DNA of 64,000 nt from Oceanobacillus sp. FSL K6-2867 (lineage in GTDB: Bacteria > Bacillota > Bacilli > Bacillales > Amphibacillaceae). This document shows, piece by piece, positions 8,866 through 17,735 of the stretch. The stretch lies in NCBI RefSeq assembly GCF_037963145.1, contig NZ_CP150144.1, positions 4,216,001 through 4,280,000 of the forward strand. Direction: 5' to 3'. Position numbers and translations under genes: made by a program. The number at the start of each line of letters is the position of its first letter. Position 1 is the first letter of the stretch. Under the pieces are notes generated by a model. It saw only the letters and a list, made by a program, of their open reading frames with translations. It searched no databases and was not told the DNA's origin.

Positions 8866-10146
8866 ATGGTAGCCGAAAAAGCAGCAGATTCTATCAAAGA
8901 AAACCAAGAAAATACAGATGTATTAAGTTCAACACGAACTGTTGTAAAAACTGCATTAGAAAAATTAGGTTACCCGGAAGAGGTTTATGAGTTGCTCAAA
9001 GAACCTCTGCGTATGATGACGGTTCGCATTCCAGTACGTATGGATGATGGATCGGTTAGAGTATTTACCGGATATCGTGCACAACACAATGATGCAGTAG
9101 GTCCGACAAAAGGGGGAATCCGTTTTCACCCAGATGTGACGGAATCAGAAGTAAAGGCTCTCTCTATTTGGATGAGTTTAAAAGCGGGTATAGTTGATCT
9201 TCCATATGGAGGGGCAAAAGGCGGAATTATTTGTGATCCACGTGAAATGTCTTTTCGCGAATTAGAAGCATTAAGTCGTGGTTATGTCCGTGCGGTTAGT
9301 CAAATAGTTGGACCAACTAAAGACATCCCCGCCCCAGACGTATTTACAAATTCTCAAATTATGGCTTGGATGATGGATGAATATAGTAAAATAGATGAAT
9401 TCAATAGTCCCGGCTTTATTACGGGAAAACCAATTGTTCTAGGTGGTTCCCACGGTAGAGAATCTGCTACAGCAAAAGGTGTTACGATTGTTTTAAATGA
9501 AGCAGCGAAGAAAAAAGGTATTGAGTTAAAAGGAGCAAGAGTAGTTGTTCAAGGGTTTGGAAATGCTGGCAGCTTCTTATCGAAGTTTTTGCATGATGCA
9601 GGCGCAAAAGTTGTTGGTATCTCTGATGCTTACGGTGCGCTTCATGATCCGGATGGACTAGATATTGATTATCTGCTCGATCGAAGAGATAGTTTTGGAA
9701 CCGTAACCAAGCTATTTAACAATACCATTTCAAATAAAGAATTGTTTGAGCTGGATTGTGATATTATTGTTCCCGCGGCTGTAGAAAATCAAATCACACA
9801 AGACAATGCACATAATATTAAGGCAAGCATTGTTGTAGAGGCTGCTAATGGCCCGACAACAATGGAAGCTACTAAAATTTTGACAGAACGTGGAATTCTT
9901 TTAGTTCCTGATGTATTAGCATCTGCTGGAGGGGTTACCGTGTCATATTTTGAGTGGGTGCAAAATAACCAAGGTTATTATTGGTCTGAAGAAGAAATTG
10001 ATAAAAAGCTTCATGAAATTATGATTAGATCTTTTAATTCTATATATAACACAGCTGAAACAAGACGTGTGGATATGCGTTTAGCAGCATATATGGTAGG
10101 AGTACGAAAAATGGCTGAAGCATCAAGATTCCGAGGTTGGGTTTAA
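8866..10146 (+). CDS. gudB: NAD-dependent glutamate dehydrogenase GudB
   Basis: A 426-residue hexameric dehydrogenase converting glutamate to 2-oxoglutarate and ammonia. The catalytic region contains GPTKGGIRFHPDV and LPYGGAKGGI (substrate lysines); the Rossmann fold has VQGFGNAGS near residue 230. The stretch ESEVKALSIWMSLKAG lacks the 3-residue duplication that inactivates the cryptic gudB of B. subtilis 168, so the enzyme should be active. A strong SD (AGGAGGT) precedes the ATG. Its place beside ypdA matches gudB rather than rocG. Confidence 0.93.
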   Translation: MVAEKAADSIKENQENTDVLSSTRTVVKTALEKLGYPEEVYELLKEPLRMMTVRIPVRMDDGSVRVFTGYRAQHNDAVGPTKGGIRFHPDVTESEVKALSIWMSLKAGIVDLPYGGAKGGIICDPREMSFRELEALSRGYVRAVSQIVGPTKDIPAPDVFTNSQIMAWMMDEYSKIDEFNSPGFITGKPIVLGGSHGRESATAKGVTIVLNEAAKKKGIELKGARVVVQGFGNAGSFLSKFLHDAGAKVVGISDAYGALHDPDGLDIDYLLDRRDSFGTVTKLFNNTISNKELFELDCDIIVPAAVENQITQDNAHNIKASIVVEAANGPTTMEATKILTERGILLVPDVLASAGGVTVSYFEWVQNNQGYYWSEEEIDKKLHEIMIRSFNSIYNTAETRRVDMRLAAYMVGVRKMAEASRFRGWV

Positions 10147-10194
10147 TGCAAGCTTTTTAGCTTCGTGTTTATCAATTGATAATCCATATGTAAA

Positions 10195-10226
10195 TAAAAA
10201 ACTCTTATTGGATAAGAGTTTTTTAT
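10195..10226 (+). terminator. Terminator of gudB
   Basis: An ACTCTTAT/ATAAGAGT stem with a 3-base loop, extended by flanking A and T runs. Confidence 0.85.
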
Positions 10227-10312
10227 TTTAACATTGAAATATATTCTAATTTATTATTCCAAATAATCCCGCCGGATATATATGTAATTTTAATCAAAGG
10301 AAGTGCCTTATA

Positions 10313-11287
10313 ATGCAAATGGAAAAAGTAATTATTATTGGTGGAGGTCCGTGTGGTATGTCATGTGCCATTGAATTGCAAGAGCACGGGATTAATCCTT
10401 TAATTATTGAAAGAGGGAATGTAGTAAACACAATCTACAATTTTCCAACACATCAAACCTTTTTTAGTTCTAGTGAAAAGTTAGAAATTGGTGATATGCC
10501 ATTTATAACAGAAATGCAAAAACCTGTTCGAAACCAAGCATTGGCCTATTACCGAGAAGTTGCTCACAGAAAGCAGCTCCGTATGCATACATATGAAAAC
10601 GTAATTGATGTAAAAAAGGAAAACGATATATTCTATGTGAGTACAGAAAAGTTTGATGGACAGACAGCTACATATCAAGCAGAAAAAGTAATTATTGCAA
10701 CTGGATATTACGATCAGCCTAATTACCTTAAAATTCCTGGAGAAAAATTGAAAAAAGTAATGCATTATTTTAAGGAGGCCCATCCGTTCTACAACAAAGA
10801 CGTCGTAGTTATCGGAGGTAAAAACTCTGCTGTTGATGCGACGTTGGAACTGCATAAAGCCGGAGCTAGAGTAACGGTACTCTATCGTGGCAGTGAGTAT
10901 TCAAGAAGCATTAAGCCTTGGATTCTTCCTGAGTTTGATTCTTTAGTTAAAAAAGGAATTGTAGGAATGGTCTTTCATTCACAGGTTACAAAAATAACCG
11001 ATGATGCAGTTTATTTTGAGGCTGCTGGAGAAGCAAAAATAATAAAAAATGATTTTGTATTTGCCATGACCGGTTACCGGCCTGATATATCGTTCCTAAA
11101 GGCAAGTGGAGTAGAAGTCAACCATTCGAATGGTAAGCCAAATTACGATCCAGCAACTTACGAAACAAATATAAAAGGAATATATGTGGCAGGTGTTGTT
11201 GCTGCCGGATTTAACAACAATGAAATCTTTATTGAAAATGGGCGATTTCATGGACAGGAAATTGCGAGATCAATTATTGAAGGATAG
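10313..11287 (+). CDS. ypdA: YpdA, bacillithiol disulfide reductase
   Basis: A 324-residue FAD/NADPH oxidoreductase of the thioredoxin-reductase superfamily. It has an N-terminal FAD motif GGGPCGMSCAIEL, whose Cys is the reactive residue reported for YpdA, a second dinucleotide motif VVIGGKNSAVDA (about residue 165), and no CxxC disulfide centre. The family reduces bacillithiol disulfide. bshA lies about 36 kb downstream in the same window. The ATG at 10313 has AAAGGAAG 9 bases upstream. Confidence 0.9.
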   Translation: MQMEKVIIIGGGPCGMSCAIELQEHGINPLIIERGNVVNTIYNFPTHQTFFSSSEKLEIGDMPFITEMQKPVRNQALAYYREVAHRKQLRMHTYENVIDVKKENDIFYVSTEKFDGQTATYQAEKVIIATGYYDQPNYLKIPGEKLKKVMHYFKEAHPFYNKDVVVIGGKNSAVDATLELHKAGARVTVLYRGSEYSRSIKPWILPEFDSLVKKGIVGMVFHSQVTKITDDAVYFEAAGEAKIIKNDFVFAMTGYRPDISFLKASGVEVNHSNGKPNYDPATYETNIKGIYVAGVVAAGFNNNEIFIENGRFHGQEIARSIIEG

Positions 11288-11311
11288 CAATATTTCGCTA
11301 TCCTTTATTTT
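11280..11311 (+). terminator. Terminator of ypdA
   Basis: AAGGATAGC pairs perfectly with GCTATCCTT, followed by T-rich sequence; it includes the ypdA stop codon. Confidence 0.8.
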
Positions 11312-11389
11312 TAGTTAATCATTTATATACAGTAGATCGAAAAAAATATTCAGAAGGCGCGAAACCGTGCATTTCACTAAACTGATGGT

Positions 11390-12358
11390 TTATAAAGTTT
11401 CAAATAGTTCTTTTAGTTTGCTGTAATTGTTTGTTTTTTCCAATTCAATTAATAAGCGAATTCGCGCTTTTGGACCAGATAGTCCACGAGCAAAAATGAC
11501 TCCTAACTGTTTCAGCTGTTTGCCTCCGCCATCATAGCCATAAGTTGGCTGGACAACACCTTGGTAGCATCTGGATACGAGTATTACCGGAATATTATCT
11601 TCAATCAATTGTTGTATTGGTTTCATTGTATCCTTTGGTAAATTTCCTTGCCCCAGACCTTCAATTACAATACCGTCAGGCTTAGCTTGCTGAATCGCAT
11701 GTAAAAATTGTTCATCCATGCCAGCAATGGCTTTAAGTAGAAATACATTTTTGGTTATGCTTTGAACAGGCTGAGCCTGGCGAATCTGGATACTGCGATG
11801 AAATAGGATAGAATCCTTTGTAATTAAACCAATCGGTCCAAATTGCGGACTTTGAAAGGTTGCTACGTTGCTTGTCGACGTTTTTGTAACGTTTTTAGCA
11901 GCATGAATCTCGTCGTTCATTACAACTAATACGCCTTGGCCTGCTGCATTATCATCTGTAGCAACGCGAATAGAGCTAATTAAATTGTATAATGCATCAG
12001 AACCGATTTCGTTGCTTGAACGCATCGCACCAGTTAGGATAACGGGCTTATTAATCTCCAAAACCACATCTAGAAAATAAGCTGTCTCCTCTAATGTGTC
12101 TGTACCGTGTGTTACAACAATCCCATCATAATTTGGAATAAATTCATTAATTTTTTTTGCCAATTCCAGCATATGGACCGGTGTAATTTGAGGAGACGGC
12201 AGCTCAAAAACAATTTTTTCATCAATAGTTGCGTAATTTCCCAATTGATCAACTAATGCACTTAATGGATGGATCCCAGTTGTATTTACTTCCCCAGTCT
12301 CTTTATCTTCCAGCATGGAAATCGTTCCACCAGTATGAATAATAAGTATATTTTTCAT
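11390..12358 (-). CDS. ansA: L-asparaginase, type I (AnsA-like)
   Basis: A 322-residue cytoplasmic amidohydrolase. The catalytic signatures are IIHTGGTISM at the N-terminus (first Thr) and VVTHGTDTLEETAYFL (Thr-Asp pair) near residue 80. There is no signal peptide, so a cytoplasmic type I enzyme making aspartate and ammonia. It is the only - strand gene between fer and ypjC and is divergent from prsW. The SD GGTGAT precedes the ATG. Confidence 0.92.
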   Translation of the reverse strand: MKNILIIHTGGTISMLEDKETGEVNTTGIHPLSALVDQLGNYATIDEKIVFELPSPQITPVHMLELAKKINEFIPNYDGIVVTHGTDTLEETAYFLDVVLEINKPVILTGAMRSSNEIGSDALYNLISSIRVATDDNAAGQGVLVVMNDEIHAAKNVTKTSTSNVATFQSPQFGPIGLITKDSILFHRSIQIRQAQPVQSITKNVFLLKAIAGMDEQFLHAIQQAKPDGIVIEGLGQGNLPKDTMKPIQQLIEDNIPVILVSRCYQGVVQPTYGYDGGGKQLKQLGVIFARGLSGPKARIRLLIELEKTNNYSKLKELFETL

Positions 12359-12447
12359 AAAAAATCACCTGTTCTTTAATTTCTATTTTCATTTACACGA
12401 CTTAATGATACGATAAAAGTAATGTACTTGGAAAGAGGTAAACGATA

Positions 12448-13128
12448 ATGATTGCAATTTTATCAGCTGGAATTGCACCAATTGTTGCACTAATGTCATT
12501 TATTTATTTAAAAGACCGTATAACGGAACCAATCCCTTTGATTATTCGTTTGTTTATTTTAGGGGCTTTATTGGTGTTTCCAATTATGTTTATCCAATAC
12601 GCATTTACAGCTGAAGGGATAAATGGCAATCGAATCATTGAATCTTTTATTCAAATTGCATTATTTGAGGAATTCTTTAAATGGTTTATTTTTATGTTTG
12701 CTATTTATCATCATCCTGAATTTGATGACCACTATGACGGAATAGTTTATGCTGTTTCGACTAGTATGGGGTTTGCTTCGGTCGAGAATATTCTCTATTT
12801 ATTAACAAATGGGATTGAGTATGCATTTTTACGGGCATTTTTCCCAGTATCATCCCATGCACTATTTGGTATTATTATGGGTTATTACTTCGGCAAGGCA
12901 AAAATGAATGGACATAAACAGAATTTAAATTTAGGGTTTGCATTTTTCATACCGTTTACGTTGCATGGAATCTATAATTATATATTAACGAGCTTGGTCA
13001 GTTATTGGATGTACTTCTTAATTCCATTTATGATCGTTCTATGGATTTTGGCATTGCATCGTATGAAAATAGCGAATAATACACCACTGCAAATGGAACA
13101 CAATAATAAAGAAAAATACCTCCTGTAA
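12448..13128 (+). CDS. prsW: PrsW, glutamic-type intramembrane protease
   Basis: 226 residues, with seven or eight hydrophobic segments. The essential Glu pair is visible as LFEEFFKWF (about residue 70) and the following SMGFASVENILY (about 110), plus a conserved H in FPVSSHALFG. In B. subtilis PrsW performs site-1 cleavage of RsiW to activate sigma-W. Here it precedes sleB, as in B. subtilis. The stop codon lies inside its terminator. Confidence 0.92.
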   Translation: MIAILSAGIAPIVALMSFIYLKDRITEPIPLIIRLFILGALLVFPIMFIQYAFTAEGINGNRIIESFIQIALFEEFFKWFIFMFAIYHHPEFDDHYDGIVYAVSTSMGFASVENILYLLTNGIEYAFLRAFFPVSSHALFGIIMGYYFGKAKMNGHKQNLNLGFAFFIPFTLHGIYNYILTSLVSYWMYFLIPFMIVLWILALHRMKIANNTPLQMEHNNKEKYLL

Positions 13129-13157
13129 ATCCACAGATTTACAGGAGGTATTTTATT
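13112..13157 (+). terminator. Terminator of prsW
   Basis: An 18-bp perfect stem (AAAATACCTCCTGTAAAT and its complement) with a 6-base loop and T-rich tail. The left arm contains the prsW stop. Confidence 0.88.
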
Positions 13158-13239
13158 TAGATGGATAATGATGAATAAAAAGGGTGATTACTCAAAAAAT
13201 AGGTATTGCAATCCAATAGAATTAACGGGAGGAAAAAGT

Positions 13240-14046
13240 ATGGTCAATCGAAAAGCAGTCTTTTTACTTATGATTATGATTATATCACTAATTGGACTGC
13301 AGCCAGATTCAACTACAAAAACTGTAAATGCTTTTAGTTCACAGGTTATTCAGCATGGTGCTGTAGGGGATGACGTTATTGAATTACAATCCCGATTGCA
13401 ATACCTTGGTTTTTATAATGGAAAAATTGATGGTGTTTTTGGCTGGGGGACGTATTGGGCTCTTCGTAATTTTCAATATGAGTTTGGTATGGAAGTGGAT
13501 GGGTTAGCTGGTCAGTCAACGAAAGATAAACTTGTCCAGGCTAGTAACTATGATGAAGGATATGTAAAAGAAAATCTTAACCAAGGAAAGGATTTTACGC
13601 ATTATGGTGGCGGTAATGGTGGTGGACAGCAACAAAATCAAGGTGGCCAAGCTGGATCAAATGTAACCGCAGTTAATGTGCCTCAAGGATATTCACAAAA
13701 TGATATCCAGTTAATGGCTAATGCTGTATATGGCGAAGCACGGGGAGAGCCATATGAAGGGCAAGTTGCAGTAGCTGCTGTCATTCTGAACAGAGTAGAA
13801 AGTGCGACTTTCCCAAATACTGTGTCAGGTGTTATTTTTGAACCTAGAGCCTTTACGGCAGTTGCAGATGGCCAGATTTGGCTAACACCAAACGAAACCG
13901 CTAGACAGGCTGTAGTGGACGCAATAAATGGGTGGGATCCATCGGGAAATGCAACTTATTATTTTAATCCGGATACCGCGACATCAGGTTGGATATGGTC
14001 AAGACCTCAAATCAAGAAAATTGGTAAACATATATTCTGTAATTAG
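13240..14046 (+). CDS. sleB: Spore cortex-lytic enzyme SleB
   Basis: A 268-residue lytic transglycosylase of the spore cortex, active at germination. It has a signal peptide (residues 1-30, ending near VNAFS), a peptidoglycan-binding domain (about 35-95, VIELQSRLQYLGFYNGKIDG), a Gly/Gln-rich linker, and a cell-wall hydrolase domain from about 150 (MANAVYGEARGEPYEG with the catalytic Glu). The ATG at 13240 follows GGGAGGA; an in-frame upstream extension to 13168 has no SD and would mask the signal peptide. It forms an operon with ypeB 14 bases downstream. Confidence 0.93.
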   Translation: MVNRKAVFLLMIMIISLIGLQPDSTTKTVNAFSSQVIQHGAVGDDVIELQSRLQYLGFYNGKIDGVFGWGTYWALRNFQYEFGMEVDGLAGQSTKDKLVQASNYDEGYVKENLNQGKDFTHYGGGNGGGQQQNQGGQAGSNVTAVNVPQGYSQNDIQLMANAVYGEARGEPYEGQVAVAAVILNRVESATFPNTVSGVIFEPRAFTAVADGQIWLTPNETARQAVVDAINGWDPSGNATYYFNPDTATSGWIWSRPQIKKIGKHIFCN

Positions 14047-14060
14047 AAAGGTGTGAGAAA

Positions 14061-15404
14061 ATGTTTCGGTGGATATTGATTGGTTTACTCGCTTTAGGAA
14101 TTGCGGGAACAGCTTTCTGGGGCTATATGGAGCATCAAGAGAAAAACTCCGTTCTAATCCAAGCAGAAAACACGTATCAACGGTCATTCCATGATTTAAC
14201 GTATCATATGGACTTGTTGCATGATCAAATTGGAACAACTTTAGCGATGAATTCAACAGAGAGGCTGTCACCACAGTTTGTGGAAATTTGGAGATTAACA
14301 TCTGAAGCTTTATCCGATGTTGGTCAGCTTCCATTAGGTTTGCTGCCTTTCAACAAAACGGAGGAATTTCTCTCCAATATTGGTGATTTTACGTACAGGA
14401 CTGCTGTGAGAGATTTGGATGATTCACCACTGACAGAAGAAGAAACGAAGACTTTAAAAAAGCTGTACAGTCAGTCAGGTGATATTAAGGACGAATTAAG
14501 AGATGTTCAACATATGGCTTTAGAGAATAATTTACGCTGGATGGATGTACAACTTGCTCTGGCAAATGAAGATGAACCGATGGATAACACGATTATTGAT
14601 GGTTTCACAACTGTCGAGAAATCTGTTGAAGGCTATTCCGAGGGCTACGCGGATTCAGCTATTCTTGGAACATCTTCAGAGGAACATCAGTACAAACATT
14701 TAAATGGAAAAGAAATTGGAGAGCAAGAGGCATTAAAGAAAGGATCAGAAATTTTAAATGTAAAAAATAAAGATAAACTGACGTTATCAGAAACCGGCGA
14801 GGGTTCCGACATTCCGATATACAGCATCTCTTATCAAAATGGAGATGAAAGTGGTTATATGGATTTGGCGAAGCAAGGCGGTCATCCATTAACGGTTTTA
14901 ATCACAAGACCAGTTGCTGAAAATAAAATCAGTCTTAATGAAGGTTCAGAGAAGGCACAGGAATATTTGAAAAAACATGATATGGACAGTATGATGCTTT
15001 TGGAAAGCAGTGAATACGATAATGTTGGTGTGTATTCCTTTGTATATAATCAAAATGATGTCCGGGTATATTCCGATGCAGTCGAAGTAAAAGTAGCATT
15101 AGATGATGGAGAAGTTATTGGATTAACAGCTCGCAACTACTATATGAACCACACTGAACGCGATATACCTGAACCAGCATTATCTATGGATGAAGCAAAA
15201 GAAATGGTTAATCCGAATGTTGATATTCAAGAAGAATTTTTAGCTGTTATCGACAATGATGTTGATGAGGAAGTTTTAACCTATGAATTCTTAGGTGTAT
15301 TGGACAACGATACTTACCGTATTTTTATTAATGCAATGAATGGCAGAGAGGAAAAAGTAGAAAAATTAGACGGTACTGAAATTAATTTTGCAGTTAATTT
15401 TTAG
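14061..15404 (+). CDS. ypeB: Germination protein YpeB
   Basis: 447 residues: one N-terminal membrane anchor (ILIGLLALGIAGTAFWGYM), a helical N-terminal domain, then three PepSY-like repeats from about residue 215, each with a GEKxA/EAKEM-type helix (EGSEKAQEYL, MDEAKEMV). YpeB and SleB are mutually required for assembly and stability in the dormant spore, and YpeB restrains SleB. Cotranscribed with sleB; a terminator follows at once. Confidence 0.93.
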   Translation: MFRWILIGLLALGIAGTAFWGYMEHQEKNSVLIQAENTYQRSFHDLTYHMDLLHDQIGTTLAMNSTERLSPQFVEIWRLTSEALSDVGQLPLGLLPFNKTEEFLSNIGDFTYRTAVRDLDDSPLTEEETKTLKKLYSQSGDIKDELRDVQHMALENNLRWMDVQLALANEDEPMDNTIIDGFTTVEKSVEGYSEGYADSAILGTSSEEHQYKHLNGKEIGEQEALKKGSEILNVKNKDKLTLSETGEGSDIPIYSISYQNGDESGYMDLAKQGGHPLTVLITRPVAENKISLNEGSEKAQEYLKKHDMDSMMLLESSEYDNVGVYSFVYNQNDVRVYSDAVEVKVALDDGEVIGLTARNYYMNHTERDIPEPALSMDEAKEMVNPNVDIQEEFLAVIDNDVDEEVLTYEFLGVLDNDTYRIFINAMNGREEKVEKLDGTEINFAVNF

Positions 15405-15431
15405 GGATAGGCAAAAAGCCTTTCCCTTTTT
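15403..15431 (+). terminator. Terminator of sleB-ypeB
   Basis: AGGGATAGGC pairs with GCCTTTCCCT (one mismatch) across a 5-base A loop, then a T run. Confidence 0.82.
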
Positions 15432-15502
15432 GTATGATTCTGCAATAATATAGGTATATAGCATTATAAATGCAATTTGAAAATAAGGTGAGGTGATTTG
15501 TT

Positions 15503-16156
15503 TTGGAAATAGGAACGGTACTTAATTTGGAACTGGAAGAATCAGGAAGAAATCATATCTGTTATTGCAAAATAATTGAAAAAAACGATAAATATTTAAT
15601 CATCGATTATCCAATCGACGAAAAGACGAAAAAAACAAAAATACTGCCGCGAAAAAAGCTTTTTAAGGTTACATTTGTTGGGAAGGATAACGTTGTCTAT
15701 CAATTTACATCTGAAATTGTTGCTAAGGTTAAATTAAACATTCCTGCTCTTGCTATTAGAATCCCTTTACCAGAAAAAATCGAGCGTATACAACGAAGGG
15801 AATATGTTAGAGTCGAAACAGCTGTAGATATTGCTATACATAGTTTTAATAACCAATTTACGCCTTTTGTCACAGTAACTTCTGATGTTAGTGCGGGAGG
15901 ACTTGCAATTCTTGCGCCTAAACATATTTCGCTGGAAATCGGAACAATAGTTGAAGCTTGGTTTGTTTTACAAATGAATGATAATCAATTTCATTATATA
16001 GATACCAAAACGGAAGTTGTTTTAAACAGGGAAGCTAATAAACGAATTAATCTTGTATCATTGAAATTTATTACCATATCAAAGGCAAACCGTCAGCAGA
16101 TTATACGATTTTGCTTTGATAAACAACGGGAAGCGAAGAAGAAAGAATTGATATAG
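15503..16156 (+). CDS. motI: PilZ-domain flagellar brake protein (YpfA/MotI)
   Basis: 217 residues with an N-terminal YcgR-like domain and a C-terminal PilZ domain. The cyclic-di-GMP signature is seen as QRREYVRVE (about residue 99) and DVSAGGL (about 131). In B. subtilis YpfA/MotI binds c-di-GMP and disengages MotA to stop flagellar rotation. The start is TTG 15503 after GGTGAGGTGATT. Its place upstream of cmk is conserved. cheR in this window supports a motile organism. Confidence 0.88.
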   Translation: MEIGTVLNLELEESGRNHICYCKIIEKNDKYLIIDYPIDEKTKKTKILPRKKLFKVTFVGKDNVVYQFTSEIVAKVKLNIPALAIRIPLPEKIERIQRREYVRVETAVDIAIHSFNNQFTPFVTVTSDVSAGGLAILAPKHISLEIGTIVEAWFVLQMNDNQFHYIDTKTEVVLNREANKRINLVSLKFITISKANRQQIIRFCFDKQREAKKKELI

Positions 16157-16224
16157 CAAGTTAACTGCTTTAACGTATTTTATTGGTGCAAAAGCGTAGT
16201 TATGTTATGATAAAATAAGTATGG

Positions 16225-16249
16225 AAAACTTGGCAATCGCCAAGTTTTT
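16225..16249 (+). terminator. Terminator between motI and cmk
   Basis: AAAACTTGGC/GCCAAGTTTT perfect stem with loop AATC, then T. A promoter-like TTGGTG-17-TATGAT lies just before it, so it might also act on a short leader. Confidence 0.7.
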
Positions 16250-16360
16250 AATTTGTTATCTGCTTTTTTGCCTTTTAAAAAGTACATAATATACATGAAA
16301 TAGCATGCTAATGATAGCAGATAATGAAGTTTTACTTGATGAGAGGAATGAATATCAACA

Positions 16361-17032
16361 ATGCCAAAGAAAAATATTGCAATTGCGATTGATGGTCCTG
16401 CAGCTGCCGGAAAAAGCACCGTAGCTAAAATCATCGCTGAAAAATTATCTTATATTTATATTGATACTGGTGCTATGTATCGTGCTTTAACATTAAAAGC
16501 CATCAGCCGAGAAATAAATCTAGAAAATGATAAAGCTATTTTAGAGGTCTTAATGCAAACAGCTATTGAATTAAAACAATCCGAGGCTGGGCAAATTGTC
16601 TTAATTGATGGAAAAGATGTAACTAATGAAATAAGATTTCAAAACGTTACGACGAAAGTATCTCATGTTGCCAAGCACGCTTCAGTACGAAAAGAAATGG
16701 TACGAAGACAACAAGAGATGGCTAAAGATCGAGGCGTAGTCATGGATGGAAGAGACATAGGTACACATGTGCTACCAGATGCAGAAGTGAAAATTTTCCT
16801 TATTGCATCTGTTGAAGAGAGAGCAAAACGAAGATATGAGGAAAATATCAAGAAGGGCATTGCATCTAATATGGAAGATTTAAAGAAAGAAATCGAGGAG
16901 AGAGATCGAATTGATACAAATCGTGAAGCTTCCCCATTAATTAAAGCAAAAGATGCTATCGAAGTCGATACAACATCCCTAAGCATTAGCGAAGTAGCAG
17001 ACGAAATTTTAAAAGCAGTATCACAGCTGTGA
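16361..17032 (+). CDS. cmk: Cytidylate kinase
   Basis: A 223-residue (d)CMP kinase for pyrimidine nucleotide recycling. Walker A is [15 protein letters not shown] at residues 8-22; [14 protein letters not shown] and [19 protein letters not shown] are family blocks around residues 36 and 128. Only the ATG at 16361 fits, because an in-frame stop lies 12 bases upstream; the best SD (GAGAGG, 16341-16346) is then 14 bases away, longer than usual, so translation may be weak. The next gene is the decayed plsC. Confidence 0.93.
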   Translation: MPKKNIAIAIDGPAAAGKSTVAKIIAEKLSYIYIDTGAMYRALTLKAISREINLENDKAILEVLMQTAIELKQSEAGQIVLIDGKDVTNEIRFQNVTTKVSHVAKHASVRKEMVRRQQEMAKDRGVVMDGRDIGTHVLPDAEVKIFLIASVEERAKRRYEENIKKGIASNMEDLKKEIEERDRIDTNREASPLIKAKDAIEVDTTSLSISEVADEILKAVSQL

Positions 17033-17062
17033 AAAGAGGGAACAAAACGGAGGTGATTTGTG

Positions 17063-17622
17063 ATGTGTTTATATACATTCGCCCGTCGTGTTGTTTCACT
17101 GATTTTCTATCCATTATTTCGTTTTAAAGTGATTGGAAAAGATAACATACCTAATAGAGGAATTGTAAATTATATGCTCCAACCACATTTCTAACCTGGG
17201 TCCGCTCATTGTAGGAATTACATCGCCGATAAATATTCATTTTTGGCGAAGGAAGAATTGTTTGAACGACGCTTTTTAGGGAATCTATTAGTAAGAATCA
17301 ATGTTTTTCCGGGAAAAGGGGGCTGCAGATAGAAATTGCATTGCGGAGAGGCCTAAGATTTTGGACTGTTTCCTGAAGGTACTAGGAGCAAAAATAGGGA
17401 AAAACCTAGCTTATGTTGGTTTCTTTGCATTGTGTTCAAAAGCAGAAATTGTATCATGCTTGATTATCGAACCATATAAACCATTTCGGAAGCGTAAAAG
17501 TTATTTATGGCAAACCGATGGATATAGATTATTACAGAGAATCTAAAACATCGGCAAAGGAAACAGCTGATGCCATCATGCAGGAAATTATCGCTTTAAA
17601 AGAAAAATATCAAAATGAGTAA
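17063..17622 (+). pseudogene. plsC: Frameshifted 1-acylglycerol-3-phosphate acyltransferase (plsC)
   Basis: A good SD (GGAGGTGAT) and ATG at 17063 open a frame MCLYTFARRVVSLIFYPLF that stops near 17194. Family sequence then continues in changing frames: NHISNLGPLIVGITSP (NHxxxLD block, D replaced by G), LAKEELFERRFLGNLL, FP..KRGAADRN, LFPEGTRSK (the FPEGTRS motif, intact but out of frame), VGFFALCSKAEIV, KPIDMDYYRESKTSAKETADAIMQEI, with the stop TAA at 17620. At least four indels are needed to join these. The gene sits where B. subtilis and relatives have a plsC-like gene between cmk and ypfD. Another PlsC must exist elsewhere, as the activity is essential. Sequencing error is possible but unlikely given several lesions. 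Confidence 0.88.
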
Positions 17623-17735
17623 ACTTTACTTGACAAATAATTGTAATTATTAGAAGTTATAGAAAGAATAGTTTTAATCATTTTTTACTATTTCCAGTTG
17701 ATTGGAATATTGGACTGTCTAGGAGGGCTATGGAT

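Noticed and set aside
13168..13240. Longer N-terminus for SleB
   Set aside because: No SD at 13168; the extension would bury the signal peptide, and ATG 13240 has GGGAGGA at proper distance.
17301..17546. An 81-codon frame as a separate hypothetical gene
   Set aside because: It is one frame of the broken plsC, as shown by GAADRN and VGFFALCSKAEIV blocks in order with the rest.
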